18,896 nt of DNA from CAYOXX01 sp964408025. GTDB taxonomy: Bacteria > Acidobacteriota > DATKUA01. Below the pieces are notes generated by a model, which had not been told where the DNA came from, did not search any database, and was given only the letters and a program-made list of their open reading frames with translations. The stretch spans positions 1 through 18,896 of the forward strand of contig CAYOXX010000061.1 of NCBI GenBank assembly GCA_964408025.1, given 5' to 3'. Both the position numbers and the translations under genes were made by a program. Position 1 is the stretch's first letter, and every line of letters starts with the position of its first letter. Shown piece by piece: positions 7,066 through 14,259 of this stretch.

Positions 7066-9768
7066 TTAGAACATGAAGCGGAAGCCAAGCTGGTAGTAGC
7101 GCGAGCGCACGACGGCGCTGGGTAGGCCGAAGTTGGAGGATGTGATATTAGTGGATCGGACGGAGGTGTAGGCGTCGTCGTTGAAGAGGTTGAAGACGTC
7201 GAACAGTACGCCGACGCGGTAGCGGTCTGCGAAGATGAACGCCTTCTCCAGCCTCAGATCGATGTTGAGCTGGCTGTCGTAGCGGAGGCTGCCGTCATTC
7301 ACCCTGATGTTGACAGTGGCGTCGCCGTAAGTGGCCGTCTCAACCCACGACCTGCCGCTCATGTAGGAGATGGTCGGAGTGATGTAGATGTCGAACGGGG
7401 CGATGTAAGTGCCGGCGACCTTCAGCACGTGCGGACGCTCCCAGTAGGCGCGGCCGCCGTCGTTGACCCAGCCGTTGGGATTGCTGTAGGTGCTGAATCC
7501 CTGGATGACGCCATAGGTCTGGCCGAGGTTGGAGGTGTTGCGGCTGTAGGTGTAGTTGCCAAACAAGCTCCAGTTGTCGCTCATCCGCCTGGTCAGCTCG
7601 AACGAAACGCACCAAAACTTGCGGAACGGCTCCTGCAGCACGCCGTGGTCGCCCTCGTGCGGGTTGGTGTGGTACTCCATGCCGGTCGGGTTGGTATAGT
7701 TGGGGTAGAAAACGCCGCTGTAGGTACCGTTGGCGCTGGTGACGGTGGTATTGACCGTGTCCCAGGTGGAGTCGGGATCAAGGGCGCCGAAGATGTCTTT
7801 GTCATTCTTGTAGACGAAGGTCACCGAGGCCGCTACGTTGGGCATCAGCTCGCGCTCGAGGCCGAGCATGAATCCTTCGCTGTATTGGTTCGTCTCGTTG
7901 GGATCGACGGAGAAGTACCCGGTGCCGCCGAAGTAGTAAGCGAACGTCCAAGGCGGCGCGCTGGGGCCCGTCAGGGCCCGGCCGTAGTAGGTCATGCCCC
8001 GCGGGACCGTGGTGACCAGAGCCTCGGTGTTGCCGGTGACCACGCCCTCGTAGTAGCGCCCGTAGAAGCCGCGCAGCACCGTGGTGCCGTCGCCGAAGAG
8101 GTCGTAGGCGAAGCCGAGGCGAAGAGCCGGGTCGTTGTAGCGGAGAATGGTATCGCCGCCGGCTGGTGCGCTACCAGGATCGTCGGCCATGATGCCGCTG
8201 GAGTCGTAGCGGAAGCCGAGGTTCAGCGTCAGGCGGTCGTTGACGCTCCAGCTATCCTGCACGTAGGCTGCGTAACGCCTAATAGCGGTGTAGCCTTCCC
8301 AGCTGCCGTAGTCGTACCAGAGGTAAGTCTCGCCGTACCAGTAGTACTGAAACTTGTCGAGGATGATGTAGCGGCCGCCGAGGCTGCGCTCGTACTCGAA
8401 GCCGAACTTCATGCTGTGGCTGCCCATCATGTCGTCGTTGAAGTAGTTGGCCGCGAGCAACATGTTGTCGCGGTTGCGGGTATAGAGGTCGGCGCGGTTG
8501 GCGCTGCTGCCGGGCAGGTGGATGCCCAACGCGTAGTCCCACATCAGCGCCGAGAAGGGACCCCTATCGTCCGAACCCAGGTTGCCGGCCCGCGGCACCA
8601 GATCGAAGCCGCCGCGGAAGCCGCCGTAGCGGCCCTCGATGATGAAGTCGTCGCTGGCCACGTAGGAGTGCTGGATCAGATAGGTGTTGGACTGCGATAC
8701 CTGTTGCCAGAGGCTGTCCTCGTAGTTGGCCGACCAGCCGCCCTGGTAGTTCCGGTGGCTCCTGCCGCGCTTGAACCAGACCCAACTGAAGTAGCTGATG
8801 TTGCGGTCGTCCCACTGCGCGCTGACCTTGATGAACGAGCGCTTCGGGTCCTCGACCTGGGTGATCGTGCCGTCGATTATTGCCCGCTCGGTCTCCCACT
8901 TCTGGTAGTTGAAGTTGAAGAAGAACCAGATGCGGTCCTGCAGCACCGGCCCGCCGATGGCGAAGTTCGGATCGGTCAGCTTGCTGGCCGTGGGCGCGCT
9001 GACCAGCGGGTACTCCCCGGTGTTGTCGCTCACCCATTCGGTGCTCTGCATGAAGTAGTTGACCTCGCCGTGGAACTCGTTGCCGCCGCTCTTGGTCACC
9101 ACGTTGAGCGCCGCGCCGGTGAAGGCGCCGTACTCGGCCGGGGCGCCGAACATCGCCACGTCCATCTGCTCGACCGCCTCCATGTTGATCGAGCTGAAGA
9201 CGGTGCCGGTGGCCGGGTCGCTGACGTTGACGCCGTCGGTGTTGAACGACTGGCCGGCGTCAGAAACGCCGCCGAAGGCGGAGTTATCGGTGTAGCCGGC
9301 GCTCAGGTTCGGCATGCTCCAGACGTCGCGCGTGTTCGGGATGTTCTGCAGGAAGTCCAGATCAAGTGTGTCGCCGATGCCCGATGAGGTCTTGTCGACC
9401 AGTGGTGCCTCGCCGGTGATGGTGACCACCCGCTCGAACTCCGAGGGCATCATCACCTTGTCGAGCGTCACTGTCACCTCATAGCCGAGCACGATGCCGG
9501 TCTGCTCGATGGTGTTGTAGCCCTCCATCTCGAACTTGATGTCGTAGGTGCCCACCGGCAGCAGCACGAAGCGATACATTCCGCGCTCGTTGGTGGTCGT
9601 CGTCATATCACGCGCGATCAGCGCGTCGGAGGCGATCGTCACGGTCGCCCCCACGATGACGGCGCCGTCGGCGGTGGCCACCGTGCCCATGATGCGGCCC
9701 CTGTTCTGCTGCGCGAAGGCCACCGTGGCCACCAGCAGAACGAGGACAAGTGGAAGGAATTTCTTCAT
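7066..9768 (-). CDS. Oar-type TonB-dependent receptor-like protein (copy 1)
   Basis: Outer-membrane beta-barrel protein of 900 residues. Residues 1-19 are a signal peptide cleaved after AFA before QQN. Residues about 20-108 are a carboxypeptidase-regulatory-like Ig fold (GRIMGTVATADGAVIVGATV ... GMYRFVLLPVGTYDI). Residues about 112-235 are a plug-like domain with the motifs GEAPLVDKT, NTDGVNVSDP, AEYGAFTGAALN and TKSGGNEFHGE. The remainder is barrel strands ending YYQLGFRFMF, the aromatic C-terminus used by the BAM machinery. This family may import or bind large substrates; the ligand here is unknown. GAGGAG lies 6 bases before the ATG. Upstream are a structured leader (9808-9862) and a sigma54 promoter (9880-9895). 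Copy 2 lies directly upstream on the same strand. The first 240 residues are nearly the same in both copies while the barrels differ strongly. Confidence 0.9.
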   Translation of the reverse strand: MKKFLPLVLVLLVATVAFAQQNRGRIMGTVATADGAVIVGATVTIASDALIARDMTTTTNERGMYRFVLLPVGTYDIKFEMEGYNTIEQTGIVLGYEVTVTLDKVMMPSEFERVVTITGEAPLVDKTSSGIGDTLDLDFLQNIPNTRDVWSMPNLSAGYTDNSAFGGVSDAGQSFNTDGVNVSDPATGTVFSSINMEAVEQMDVAMFGAPAEYGAFTGAALNVVTKSGGNEFHGEVNYFMQSTEWVSDNTGEYPLVSAPTASKLTDPNFAIGGPVLQDRIWFFFNFNYQKWETERAIIDGTITQVEDPKRSFIKVSAQWDDRNISYFSWVWFKRGRSHRNYQGGWSANYEDSLWQQVSQSNTYLIQHSYVASDDFIIEGRYGGFRGGFDLVPRAGNLGSDDRGPFSALMWDYALGIHLPGSSANRADLYTRNRDNMLLAANYFNDDMMGSHSMKFGFEYERSLGGRYIILDKFQYYWYGETYLWYDYGSWEGYTAIRRYAAYVQDSWSVNDRLTLNLGFRYDSSGIMADDPGSAPAGGDTILRYNDPALRLGFAYDLFGDGTTVLRGFYGRYYEGVVTGNTEALVTTVPRGMTYYGRALTGPSAPPWTFAYYFGGTGYFSVDPNETNQYSEGFMLGLERELMPNVAASVTFVYKNDKDIFGALDPDSTWDTVNTTVTSANGTYSGVFYPNYTNPTGMEYHTNPHEGDHGVLQEPFRKFWCVSFELTRRMSDNWSLFGNYTYSRNTSNLGQTYGVIQGFSTYSNPNGWVNDGGRAYWERPHVLKVAGTYIAPFDIYITPTISYMSGRSWVETATYGDATVNIRVNDGSLRYDSQLNIDLRLEKAFIFADRYRVGVLFDVFNLFNDDAYTSVRSTNITSSNFGLPSAVVRSRYYQLGFRFMF

Positions 9769-9807
9769 GGAGAACTCCTCTATATAATGAAAACAGGTTT
9801 TCCCGCT

Positions 9808-9862
9808 CCGGTTGTTCTAAATCGCTATACAGGATGCGGTACCCCCCGCATCGTACAACCGG
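9808..9862 (-). promoter_or_regulatory. Structured 5' leader of receptor copy 1
   Basis: On the plus strand CCGGTTGT (9808-9815) pairs with ACAACCGG (9855-9862) as an 8-bp outer stem, and GATGCGG (9833-9839) with CCGCATC (9846-9852) as a 7-bp inner stem. In the mRNA started by the sigma54 promoter (about 9869) this fold begins some 7 bases from the 5' end and finishes about 40 bases before the start codon. It could stabilise the mRNA or be a regulatory RNA fold. It matches no riboswitch class I recognise. Confidence 0.5.
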
Positions 9863-9879
9863 TCTTGTATAATTTTAGG

Positions 9880-9895
9880 AGCAAATCTAGTGCCA
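9880..9895 (-). promoter_or_regulatory. Sigma54 promoter of receptor copy 1
   Basis: Read on the minus strand this is TGGCACTAGATTTGCT, matching the sigma54 consensus TGGCAC-R-N4-TTGCW at all fixed positions except the less strict R (here T). GG and GC are at the correct -24/-12 spacing, predicting a start near 9869 and a leader of about 100 bases. Sigma54 promoters need an ATP-hydrolysing enhancer-binding protein bound upstream. None is encoded in the window. Confidence 0.75.
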
Positions 9896-9948
9896 GACTT
9901 TTCAATACCCGCTCTAATCGCTTCTTCACTCACGATTCGGCGGCATCG

Positions 9949-9996
9949 CTTGACATTTCCTTATCGCTTACTGCGATTAAGTCGCCGCTTGTCAAG
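9949..9996. repeat. Nested inverted repeat upstream of sigma54 promoter
   Basis: CTTGACA (9949-9955) is the inverse of TGTCAAG (9990-9996). Inside, CTTATCGC and GCGATTAAG (within 9959-9981) also mirror each other with one extra base. It lies about 80-130 bases upstream of the predicted start of receptor copy 1, where activator sites are common. The TTGACA inside it could also be a plus-strand -35, but no good -10 or gene follows. Confidence 0.35.
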
Positions 9997-10081
9997 GTGT
10001 TGCGGGAGCGAAGGCCGGAATACTCAACTCGCCCGTAAACGGTTCGGGCGAGCGGCTGAGGGTCAACGGCGCGGCGAATAA

Positions 10082-10097
10082 ATTCAAAATTTTGAAT
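10082..10097. promoter_or_regulatory. Palindrome, candidate activator site of copy 1
   Basis: ATTCAAAATTTTGAAT is a perfect 16-base palindrome centred about 220 bases upstream of the predicted sigma54 start. A second half-like TTTTTTGAAT follows at about 10108-10117. Its core TTCAA-N4-TTGAA resembles the cluster at 13293-13328 upstream of the other receptor's sigma54 promoter. Enhancer-binding proteins commonly bind dyads 80-250 bases upstream, which fits. Confidence 0.45.
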
Positions 10098-10300
10098 GTG
10101 CATCTAATTTTTTGAATCGACTTATCGCCGGATCGATGAGAACCGGAGCAAACTGGAACCGGATTCCTATCCCGATCGCCGTGTGCACTGACTGTAAAAC
10201 CGGATCGACGTACGGTTATCCGAATAGACTTTCGTCGGGATCGGGCCTCGCTTTGTAACTGCGTGGGAGCCGCCTCGATCGGGACAAGGCGCCTGAAGAA

Positions 10301-10330
10301 GTGCCCCCGGCGGCGAACCGCCGGAGGCAC
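10301..10330 (-). terminator. Hairpin terminator of receptor copy 2
   Basis: GTGCC-C-CCGGCGG (10301-10313), loop CGAA, CCGCCGG-A-GGCAC (10318-10330): a 12-bp stem with one C/A mismatch, 40 bases after the receptor stop. On the minus strand it is followed by TTCTTC, a weak T tract. The outer bases match the terminator after receptor copy 1, suggesting that gene and terminator were duplicated together. Confidence 0.7.
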
Positions 10331-10369
10331 ATATGCACAGGAGTTCTTCCCATTTGTTCGTTCGTTAAG

Positions 10370-13036
10370 CTAGAACATGAAGCGGACGCCGAGCTGGTAG
10401 ATTCGCGTTGGAACAACGGTGCTCGGGAGCTTGAATGAACCGGAAGCGATGTTTCTGCTCCTGACTTCGGTGACAGCGTCGTCGTTGAACAGGTTGAAGA
10501 CATCGAAGATGACGCCAACGCGGAAGCGTTCCATGAACACGAACGCCTTCTCCACGCGCAGGTCGATGTTGAGCTGGTAATCGTAACGATCGGTGCCGTC
10601 GATCGGCTTGATGTACAGTTCGTTATCAGCCCTGCCCTCGGGCCTGTAGACGAGCGGGTACGGGAATCCGCTCTGGTAGGTGACCACCGGGCTGATGTAG
10701 ATGTCGAAGGGGGCGATGTAGGTGGACGTGACCTTGAACACGTGCGGCATGTCGTAGCGGAGCCTGCCCTCAACGTTGATCCAGTAGTTGGGATTGTTGT
10801 AGGTGTTGAAGCCCTGGACGACGCCGTAAGTGTGGTTGGTGACGGTGCCGGTGTTGCGGCTGAAAGTGTAGCTGGCCCTCATGCTCCAGTTGTCGCTCAT
10901 CCGCTTGGTGAGCTCGAAGAGCACCGACCAGTAGTGGCGCCACATGTTACCCAGTACGCCGTGCTGGCCCTCCCTCGGGTTGGTGTAGTACTCAGGAGAA
11001 CCCCAGTTGATGCTGCCGTAGTAGGTGCCGTTGTAGGAGCCGTTAGCGCTGCTGTAGTTGGCGGTCCGCTCGACCCAGGTGGCGTTGGGGTAGATCGAGC
11101 CGTACTGGTCGCCGTCCCATTTGTAGACGAAAGTGACGGATCCAGCCAGGTTCTGCATCAGCTCGCGCTCGACGCCGAACATGATCCCCTCGGTCCACTG
11201 GTTGGAGATGGTGGGATCGATCTCGTACTGGCCAGGCGCCGAGCCGCCGGCGACGCTGTCCAGCTCCCAACCGCTGCCGTCCCACATGTATACGTATACC
11301 GGCGGAACGGCCGTGACCATCGGCTCGGTGTTGCCGCTGAGGACGCCCTCGTAGTAGCGGCCGTAGAAGCCGCGCAGCACGGTAGTGCCGTCGCCGAAGA
11401 GGTCGTAGGCGAAGCCGAGGCGCCAGGCCGGGTCGTTGAAGCGCAGGAAGGTGCTGCTGCCAGCCAGGCCGCCATCGCTCGCATTCTGGGCGCTCAGACC
11501 GCTGCTGTCGTAGCGGAAGCCGAAGTTGAGGGTCAGCCTGTCGTTGAGGCTCCAGCTATCCTGCGCGAAGCCGGCGTAGCGGGTGATCACCGTACCGCCT
11601 TCATAGGTGCCGTTGTCGTCCCACTCGACCGGAGTGCCGTTGCAGTAGTAGACGAACTGCTCGTGCGAGTAGAAGCGGGCTGTGAGGCTGCTCTCGCGCT
11701 CGAAACCGAACTTGAAGCTGTGGCTACCCATCATGTCGTCGTTGAAGTACTGCACAGTCAGCAGCAGGTTGTCGCGGTTGCGCGTGTAGAGGTCGGTGCG
11801 GTTGAACGAGTCGTAGAATAATCCTTCACAATAATCGTAATGCGTCTCGCCCGGCACGCGCGGCACCAAGTCGAAGCCGCCGCGGAAGCCGGCGAAACGG
11901 CCCTCGATGACGACGTCGTCGGTGGCCACGTAGGAGTGCTGCAGCAGATAGGTGTTGGACTTCGATACCTGCTGCCAGCAGCTGTCCTCGCAATTGGCTC
12001 CCCAACCGATGTAACCAGCCCTGTGGCTGCGGTCGCGCTTGTAGTAGATCCAGCTGAAGTAGCTGATGTTGCGGTCGTTCCACATCATGCTGAGTTTAAC
12101 GAACGAGCGATGCTCGTCCCTTTTTTCCATAATGGGGCCGTCCCAAACGGGCCGCTGGACTGCCCGCTTATTCCAATTGTAGTTGAAGAAGAACCAAGCG
12201 CGGTCCTGCAGCACCGGTCCGCCGACGGCGAAGTTCGGGTCGTCACGGTCTTCGAGTGTGGGCGCGCTGACGGTCTCATATTCAGTGGTGTTGTCGCTGC
12301 CCCACTTGACTCTCTGTACAAAGAAGTTGACCTCGCCGTGGAAGGCGTTGCCGCCGCTCCTGGTCACCGCGTTGAGCGCCGCGCCGGTGAAGGCGCCGTA
12401 CTCGGCCGGGGCGCCGAACATCGCCACGTCCAACTGCTCGACCGCCTCGAGGTTGATCGAGCTGAAGACAGTGCCGGTGGCCGGGTCGCTGACGTTGACG
12501 CCGTCGGTGTTGTAGCTCTGGCCGGCGTCCTCGACGCCGCCGAGGGCTGAGTTCTCGGTGAAACCGGCGCTGATGTTGGGAATGTTCCAGACGGAACGCT
12601 GGTTCGGCGCGTTCTGTAGGTAGTCCAGGTCGATCTGGTCGCCTATGCCCGAGTCGGTCTTGTCGACCAGAGGCGCCTCTCCGGTGATGGTGACCACCCG
12701 CTCGAACTCCGAGGGCGTCATCACCTTGTCCAGCGTGATGGTCACCTCGAAGTCGAGCACGATGCCGCTCTGCTCGATGGTATTGTAGCCCTCCATCTCG
12801 AAGCGGATGTCGTAGGTGCCCACCGGCAGCAGCACGAAGCGGTAGGCGCCGCGCTCGTTGGTGGTCGTCGTCATCTCGCGCGCTATCAGCGCGTCGGAGG
12901 CGATCGTTACGGTCGCCCCCACGATGACGGCGCCGTCGGCGGTGGTCACCGTGCCGATGATGCGGCCCCTATTCTGCTGCGCGAAGGCCATAGTGGCCAG
13001 CAGCAGAACGAGGACCAGAGGTAGGAGTTTCTTCAT
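10370..13036 (-). CDS. Oar-type TonB-dependent receptor-like protein (copy 2)
   Basis: Outer-membrane barrel of 888 residues, paralogue of copy 1. Signal peptide 1-19 (cleavage AFA before QQN), carboxypeptidase-regulatory-like domain about 20-108, plug-like domain about 112-235 (GEAPLVDKT, NTDGVNVSDP, AEYGAFTGAALN, TRSGGNAFHGE) and a barrel ending YQLGVRFMF. The first 240 residues are about 85% identical to copy 1 by eye; the barrel is much less alike. Copy 2 has Cys349 and Cys353 (ANCEDSCWQQ) where copy 1 has Tyr and Leu, plus further cysteines in DYCEGL and YYCNGT, so disulfide-braced loops are possible. AGGAG (minus, 13048 to 13044) is the ribosome-binding site. It is driven by the sigma54 promoter at 13176-13191 through a leader of about 130 bases. 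The ligand is unknown. Confidence 0.9.
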   Translation of the reverse strand: MKKLLPLVLVLLLATMAFAQQNRGRIIGTVTTADGAVIVGATVTIASDALIAREMTTTTNERGAYRFVLLPVGTYDIRFEMEGYNTIEQSGIVLDFEVTITLDKVMTPSEFERVVTITGEAPLVDKTDSGIGDQIDLDYLQNAPNQRSVWNIPNISAGFTENSALGGVEDAGQSYNTDGVNVSDPATGTVFSSINLEAVEQLDVAMFGAPAEYGAFTGAALNAVTRSGGNAFHGEVNFFVQRVKWGSDNTTEYETVSAPTLEDRDDPNFAVGGPVLQDRAWFFFNYNWNKRAVQRPVWDGPIMEKRDEHRSFVKLSMMWNDRNISYFSWIYYKRDRSHRAGYIGWGANCEDSCWQQVSKSNTYLLQHSYVATDDVVIEGRFAGFRGGFDLVPRVPGETHYDYCEGLFYDSFNRTDLYTRNRDNLLLTVQYFNDDMMGSHSFKFGFERESSLTARFYSHEQFVYYCNGTPVEWDDNGTYEGGTVITRYAGFAQDSWSLNDRLTLNFGFRYDSSGLSAQNASDGGLAGSSTFLRFNDPAWRLGFAYDLFGDGTTVLRGFYGRYYEGVLSGNTEPMVTAVPPVYVYMWDGSGWELDSVAGGSAPGQYEIDPTISNQWTEGIMFGVERELMQNLAGSVTFVYKWDGDQYGSIYPNATWVERTANYSSANGSYNGTYYGSINWGSPEYYTNPREGQHGVLGNMWRHYWSVLFELTKRMSDNWSMRASYTFSRNTGTVTNHTYGVVQGFNTYNNPNYWINVEGRLRYDMPHVFKVTSTYIAPFDIYISPVVTYQSGFPYPLVYRPEGRADNELYIKPIDGTDRYDYQLNIDLRVEKAFVFMERFRVGVIFDVFNLFNDDAVTEVRSRNIASGSFKLPSTVVPTRIYQLGVRFMF

Positions 13037-13049
13037 GTCAAATCTCCTC

Positions 13050-13121
13050 TTAAGTTGCTGTTAAAAATAAAGTTACACTGCCCAACCTGCGGGCAGAATG
13101 CTCCCCTGTCTGTGTACGCAT
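13050..13121 (-). other. Possible leader peptide ORF, 23 codons
   Basis: Inside the receptor copy 2 leader, the minus strand has AAGGAGGTGAT, an 11-base perfect complement to the canonical 3' end of 16S rRNA, overlapping an ATG at 13121. The ORF reads MRTQTGEHSARRLGSVTLFL plus three residues and stops just before the receptor's own ribosome-binding site. The spacing of GGAGG to ATG is only 2 bases, which is poor for initiation. The site could be a ribosome standby site rather than a translated peptide. Confidence 0.25.
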
Positions 13122-13175
13122 CACCTCCTTAAGGTTGTGTGAGATTAAAAGTATCAGGCGCCGTTTAATACTATT

Positions 13176-13191
13176 AGCAACAGCCGTGCCA
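13176..13191 (-). promoter_or_regulatory. Sigma54 promoter of receptor copy 2
   Basis: Minus-strand sequence TGGCACGGCTGTTGCT is a full match to the sigma54 consensus TGGCACG-N4-TTGCW. The predicted start is near 13165. It parallels the site before receptor copy 1 in position and orientation, although the surrounding leader sequences differ, which argues that the element is kept by selection. Confidence 0.85.
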
Positions 13192-13292
13192 ATATCTAAG
13201 TCTTCCAGCCGCCGCTTCCCGCACCGGCGACAGCAGTGGCTCCAACGCCCTGCGACTCGCGTAAGTTGTTGGAATGTAAGTGTTTATACTGC

Positions 13293-13328
13293 GTTCAATA
13301 TATTGTTCATATATTGAAATTATTGAAC
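13293..13328. promoter_or_regulatory. A/T-rich operator cluster, activator or LexA-like
   Basis: This 36-base stretch starts GTTCAATATATTGTTC and ends ATTGAAC. TTCAATATAT (13294-13303) and ATATATTGAA (13309-13318) are perfect inverted arms around a TGTTC spacer. It is centred about 145 bases upstream of the sigma54 start of receptor copy 2, a usual position for an enhancer-binding protein. Its first 16 bases also differ by only one base from the lexA operator-like repeat (GTTCAGTATATTGTTC). Which protein binds is undecided. Confidence 0.5.
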
Positions 13329-13385
13329 TATTTATATGACGGTCACCGTTTAACCATCGGTCAGGCCAGGACGGTTCAATTCCTC

Positions 13386-13402
13386 GGATTAGATACTAAT
13401 CC
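13386..13402. repeat. Perfect 17-base palindrome
   Basis: GGATTAG-ATA-CTAATCC lies 105 bases after the stop of the unknown minus-strand gene. It has no T tract on either side, so it is a poor terminator. It may be a protein-binding site or chance. Confidence 0.3.
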
Positions 13403-13506
13403 ACGAATCGATTTTATGCGGCACGGCTTTCGTTTACGGTCAACGGAGCCGCTGCGGGTCGCCAAGTGGGCTATGGACAAGAGACCGCAGCCGCGTCGGC
13501 TCCGGA

Positions 13507-14238
13507 TCAGTAATTTTCGGCGAGATATTCTATGAAAGTGAGCTGCTCCTCCAGCGAATACTTAGCGAGAAAATAGACAGAGCCTCCGCTCGTTACCCAG
13601 ACTCTTACCGTAAAGCCTAACTTCGCCAGTGGCCAGACGAGCGAGAGGCTGGTGATCAGCCCTTGATCAGCCTGTAGTCTGGTTTCCCGATCACTCAAGA
13701 CCGCACCGCCGTAAGCTCCCTGGCTGTCGATAGGAGGGCCGCCCGGCTGCCTCTTTAACCAGATCCCTTTGAATTGCGCACCCTTGATTCCCTCGATGTC
13801 TGTTTTCACCCCATTCAAATCCAGTGTCCTTCTTCTCAACACGAAGCCTTGGATAAGAGCAGAATTAAAATCCTTAACAACGTCCTGGACGATCTTCCTT
13901 TCAGCGTTGGCGATGAATAACCCTGTGACTTTATTGTAGTGAGCCTTAAAAACCCTCTCCATGATCAAGTAGTCTACACGTGTGAGCCTCCGGCCTGTTG
14001 TACTGGGCATCAACCACCGCACGTTCGGGTCTATGCGCATGTTTTGAACCCACCTATGGATGACCTTGGCAGGCCTGAAGCCCGCAACCAGCGGCGATGT
14101 CCCTATTTTGATCCTGGAATCAACTTTGTCATAATCCCTACCTGGATCTAATGGTAAGGATATTTCGTCCGTTTCGAATACTGCCCCACTCGAGATGCCA
14201 CTGTTGCACTTCAAAATGTAAAATATTCGATCACGCAT
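13507..14238 (-). CDS. Unrecognised protein in AT-rich patch
   Basis: Protein of 243 residues that I do not recognise. It starts MRDRIFYILKCNSGISSGAV and ends FIEYLAENY. It has no signal peptide and no clear membrane segment, so it is probably cytoplasmic. It is rich in Lys, Arg, Ile and Val. The N-terminal part includes IHRWVQNMRIDPNVRW, and the C-terminal part a beta-like GFTVRVWVTSGGSVYFLAKY. The gene and its flanks are visibly AT-richer and use A/T-ending codons far more than the neighbours, as expected for acquired DNA. GGGGG lies 9 bases before the ATG, a modest ribosome-binding site. A strong promoter (14435-14463) and a second weaker one near a palindrome (14260-14279) precede it. No partner gene is adjacent. 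It is a stand-alone accessory gene; a defence or mobile-element role is possible but unproven. Confidence 0.7.
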   Translation of the reverse strand: MRDRIFYILKCNSGISSGAVFETDEISLPLDPGRDYDKVDSRIKIGTSPLVAGFRPAKVIHRWVQNMRIDPNVRWLMPSTTGRRLTRVDYLIMERVFKAHYNKVTGLFIANAERKIVQDVVKDFNSALIQGFVLRRRTLDLNGVKTDIEGIKGAQFKGIWLKRQPGGPPIDSQGAYGGAVLSDRETRLQADQGLITSLSLVWPLAKLGFTVRVWVTSGGSVYFLAKYSLEEQLTFIEYLAENY

Positions 14239-14259
14239 TTTCTCAAACCCCCGCTAGTT

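Larger units (their letters stand above)
9769..10300. other. Regulatory gap upstream of receptor copy 1
   Basis: This stretch holds no supported gene. It contains the leader hairpin (9808-9862), the sigma54 promoter (9880-9895), a nested inverted repeat (9949-9996) and an A/T palindrome (10082-10097). A 9-base direct repeat CCGGATCGA (10128-10136 and 10200-10208) is also present. The short ORFs across it on either strand lack ribosome-binding sites and recognisable content. Confidence 0.6.
13037..13506. other. Regulatory gap upstream of receptor copy 2
   Basis: No convincing full-length gene. It holds the receptor leader with a strong Shine-Dalgarno-like match and a 23-codon ORF (13050-13121), a small CTGCCC/GGGCAG hairpin (13078-13096), the sigma54 promoter (13176-13191), the A/T operator cluster (13293-13328) and a 17-base palindrome (13386-13402). 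Base composition becomes clearly more AT-rich to the right of about 13260. Confidence 0.6.

Noticed and set aside
7429..9387. 652-codon plus-strand ORF opposite receptor copy 1
   Set aside because: It is an antisense shadow: Val/Ala-rich low-complexity protein, no ribosome-binding site or promoter, and the opposite strand encodes a full receptor with clear domains.
9868..9873. Plus-strand TATAAT
   Set aside because: No acceptable -35 at 16-18 bases and no plus-strand gene follows; it lies at the sigma54 transcription start of the opposite strand.
10742..12550. Plus-strand ORFs of 359 and 236 codons opposite receptor copy 2
   Set aside because: Same antisense composition pattern as opposite copy 1; their similarity to that ORF follows from the paralogous genes beneath them.
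13121..13131. Possible fragment of a 16S rRNA 3' end on the plus strand (TCACCTCCTTA)
   Set aside because: Only the anti-SD core matches and no further 16S sequence precedes it; it is better explained as a Shine-Dalgarno-like site on the minus strand.
13360..13385. tRNA T-loop-like GGTTCAATTCC
   Set aside because: The flanking bases do not form the 5-bp T stem and no acceptor or anticodon arm can be found.
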